A program made the translations under genes and the position numbers. The notes beneath the pieces are model-generated. The model worked only from the letters and a program-made list of their open reading frames with translations, did no database searches and had not been told where the DNA came from. Below are positions 46,301-47,040 of a stretch of DNA of 47,040 bases, in pieces. Numbering within the stretch: position 1 is the first letter of the stretch; the number at the start of each line of letters is the position of its first letter. Source of the DNA: Lachnoanaerobaculum orale (lineage in GTDB: Bacteria > Bacillota > Clostridia > Lachnospirales > Lachnospiraceae); NCBI RefSeq assembly GCF_003862485.1, contig NZ_RRCM01000002.1:356367-403406 (forward strand), read 5' to 3'.

Positions 46301-46682
46301 TATTCCTTTAAGCAAAGATGATATAAAAGAACTTGAAAAAGTGCTTTGGTCAGAACTTGGAACAAAAGAGGAATATGAGAAGGAATATGGACAAAAGCCG
46401 CTGGGTGAGCTGGTACGAGAAATAGTCGGGCTTGATATGAATGCTGCAAAGGAGGCGTTTTCAGCATATCTTGAGAACAGCAATCTTGACAGCAGACAGA
46501 TTTACTTTGTAAATCAGATTGTAGAGTATATAGTTCACAATGGAATGATGAAGGATTTATCTGTATTACAAGATACCCCGTTTACAGATCAGGGAAGTAT
46601 AGTTGAGATATTTACAGACTTGGGAGTATGGGCAAATATCAAAGGTATTATTGACAGCATTAATGAGAATGCGGCTGCGTAG
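43389..46682 (+). CDS. hsdR: Type I restriction endonuclease subunit HsdR
   Basis: A 1097-residue restriction and DNA-translocation subunit of the EcoEI-like (type IB) kind. Order: DUF4145-like domain (about 15-120), coiled linker, nuclease domain with Asp in FADYVL (about 231) and VEAKR (about 245-249), then a superfamily 2 motor with Walker A MATGSGKT near 359, DEAH near 458, and GLTATP; helicase C-terminal VGRGTRLCPG, and an EcoEI-type C-terminal domain. Start: the ATG at 43389, because GGGGAGG just before it makes a good RBS; an ATG at 43374 overlaps that site. The 125-base gap before it has no gene. Together with hsdM and hsdS it forms a complete system. Confidence 0.93.
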   Translation: MGNFDYLKEEKRFDTFSNVAIAAEKVLYIDPGLCVMNCRRAMEFAIKWMYSVDASLTKPYQDNLISLMNTEEFKDIIDADLFKRMDFIRKIGNDGTHNARKVTEEQAMLCLENLHIFFDFVSYCYADNYVEQSFDKSLLKKEVEPPKTPEISDIDLDKLIAENASLKASLTEQREEKIQSYVTKPLELSEYSTRKIYIDTMLADAGWREGSDWLNEVKIEGLSSDSGNGFADYVLYDDAHRPLAVVEAKRTCVDVVAGRKQANDYADAIEKKTGRRPCIFLTNGFETRIIDGEYPERKVANVYSKEDLEKMFNLRKMRTSLENVVIDKNIAGRYYQEAAIKAVCNSFDKKHRRKALLVMATGSGKTRTVIELCHVLLDAGWIKNILFLADRTSLVIQAKRAFRNNYPDLSVTNLCEEKDNYNAHCVFSTYQTMMNCIDSAKEEDRKIFTCGHFDLVICDEAHRSIYNKYKNIFTYFDSHLVGLTATPKDDIDKNTYERFDLEQGVPTYGYELSQAVKDGYLVDFLSVETKLKFIEEGIVYENLSDEDKSIYENTFETEDGEIPDSISSSALNEWIFNADTIRKVLDTFMKTGIKIEYGQKIGKSIIFAKNHAHAEKILEIFNKEYPHLTGYAQVIDNRIKFAQRIIDDFSEANKLPQIAISVDMLDTGIDVPEVVNLVFFKKVMSYAKFWQMVGRGTRLCPGLIDGVDKSKFYIFDFCGNFEFFRINKNKGKVSANDISIQSAIFNLKFEIAYRLQDLDYQSDELRSFRKRLVEEMAAKVSELSRERFDVKQHLKFVELYSTEEGYKALTFEDTVLIREELSPLILPEDDEISAVRFDALMYGIELACLAGKSYKRFVTDLRKNAKKLASIANITEINEQSDLIEDILHTDYIEGCGVNEFEIIREKLRGLMKYIPKGGIIYDTNFTDDIISIEWNDSDLESDSLKNYRAKAEYYIKEHQDNEAIKKLKSNIPLSKDDIKELEKVLWSELGTKEEYEKEYGQKPLGELVREIVGLDMNAAKEAFSAYLENSNLDSRQIYFVNQIVEYIVHNGMMKDLSVLQDTPFTDQGSIVEIFTDLGVWANIKGIIDSINENAAA

Positions 46683-46688
46683 AAAGAT

Positions 46689-47040
46689 TTATACAATATA
46701 ACCTGACTTCTGTCGTTTCTCTCGAAACCCGGTACTCCAGGTATCCAAGAGCATGCAGTTTTGAAAGAAATTGTCGACTTCAGCTTTGTTTAAATAGAGG
46801 GCATCAAGGTTACTAAAACCAACCGGTTTTTTAACCTTTTCGTTAATGGCCTGATCTCTTGATATATTGATATATGTATTATCGCCTTTATTTACCACCC
46901 TAAAATCACGCATAAAGTTGATCAAGTCATAAGAGTTTATTTTATTCTTGAAGCACTTGATTTCTAATACTCTTAAAAGAAACAAGCTAAGGTAGCATAT
47001 CAAAAAATGCCCATAGATTGTTTCTTTTTTCTGTAAATAA
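46689..47040 (-). CDS. Transposase C-terminus (IS1634/IS4-like), cut by window edge
   Basis: An open frame enters from the right edge and ends at 46689. It contains IYGHFLICYLSLFLLRVLE, the membrane-like core helix typical of the end of IS1634-family DDE transposases, followed by a variable tail. The ATG-less stretch up to 47040 is open, so the gene continues beyond the window; whether it is whole is unknown. It ends only 6 bases from the convergent hsdR stop, with no terminator between, so the element lies right against the restriction locus. Confidence 0.75.
   Translation of the reverse strand, partial: YLQKKETIYGHFLICYLSLFLLRVLEIKCFKNKINSYDLINFMRDFRVVNKGDNTYINISRDQAINEKVKKPVGFSNLDALYLNKAEVDNFFQNCMLLDTWSTGFREKRQKSGYIV

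Overview
The window is AT-rich, with strong GGAGG-type ribosome binding sites, compact operons, lipobox lipoproteins and an HrcA/CIRCE-controlled groESL operon. That points to a Firmicute of the Clostridia, most likely an (oral or gut) Lachnospiraceae member; the assignment is inferred from gene content and style only. No tRNA, rRNA, CRISPR array or replication origin was found.

Layout. (1) 1-11.6 kb, accessory: a lone OLD-like ATPase-TOPRIM gene, a divergent MerR/TipAS-type regulator, a decayed IS1380-family insertion sequence with both terminal repeats, then an AraC regulator followed by a five-gene import cluster (MptD-type ECF S component, EcfT, double-domain EcfA, and two ABC half-transporters of the IrtAB/YbtPQ type), probably for a metal chelate or similar nutrient. 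(2) 11.9-15.4 kb, housekeeping: a sodium-dependent NSS transporter and groES-groEL. (3) 15.6-25.8 kb: an array of eight paralogous lipoproteins built from one, two or three copies of a single ~170-190 residue domain (13 copies in all), interrupted by one SseB-like gene. (4) 25.9-30.2 kb: a YoaK-type membrane protein, an aldo/keto reductase, a two-subunit chromate-type transporter and galT. (5) 30.3-35.2 kb: a two-gene module, a membrane TrkA-N/RyR protein overlapping a TIR-transmembrane-WD40 protein, which looks like a conflict or signalling system. (6) A YeiH-type transporter on the minus strand. (7) 36.4-46.7 kb: a type I restriction-modification locus: a promoter with three palindromic operators, a methylase-specificity fusion with an altered catalytic motif, hsdM, hsdS, a tyrosine recombinase, a second hsdS and hsdR. 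(8) A transposase C-terminus on the minus strand running off the right edge.

How it fits together. Three separate loci are plausible defence or conflict loci (the OLD-like gene, the TIR/RyR pair and the variable type I system), mixed with insertion-sequence debris, so much of the window behaves like accessory genome around conserved blocks. The lipoprotein array is the least explained part: the same domain has been copied, fused and re-spaced repeatedly, and one promoter-proximal block is duplicated with it. The two hsdS genes share short direct repeats at their 5' ends, middles and 3' ends and enclose a recombinase gene, which suggests that target specificity can be reshuffled.
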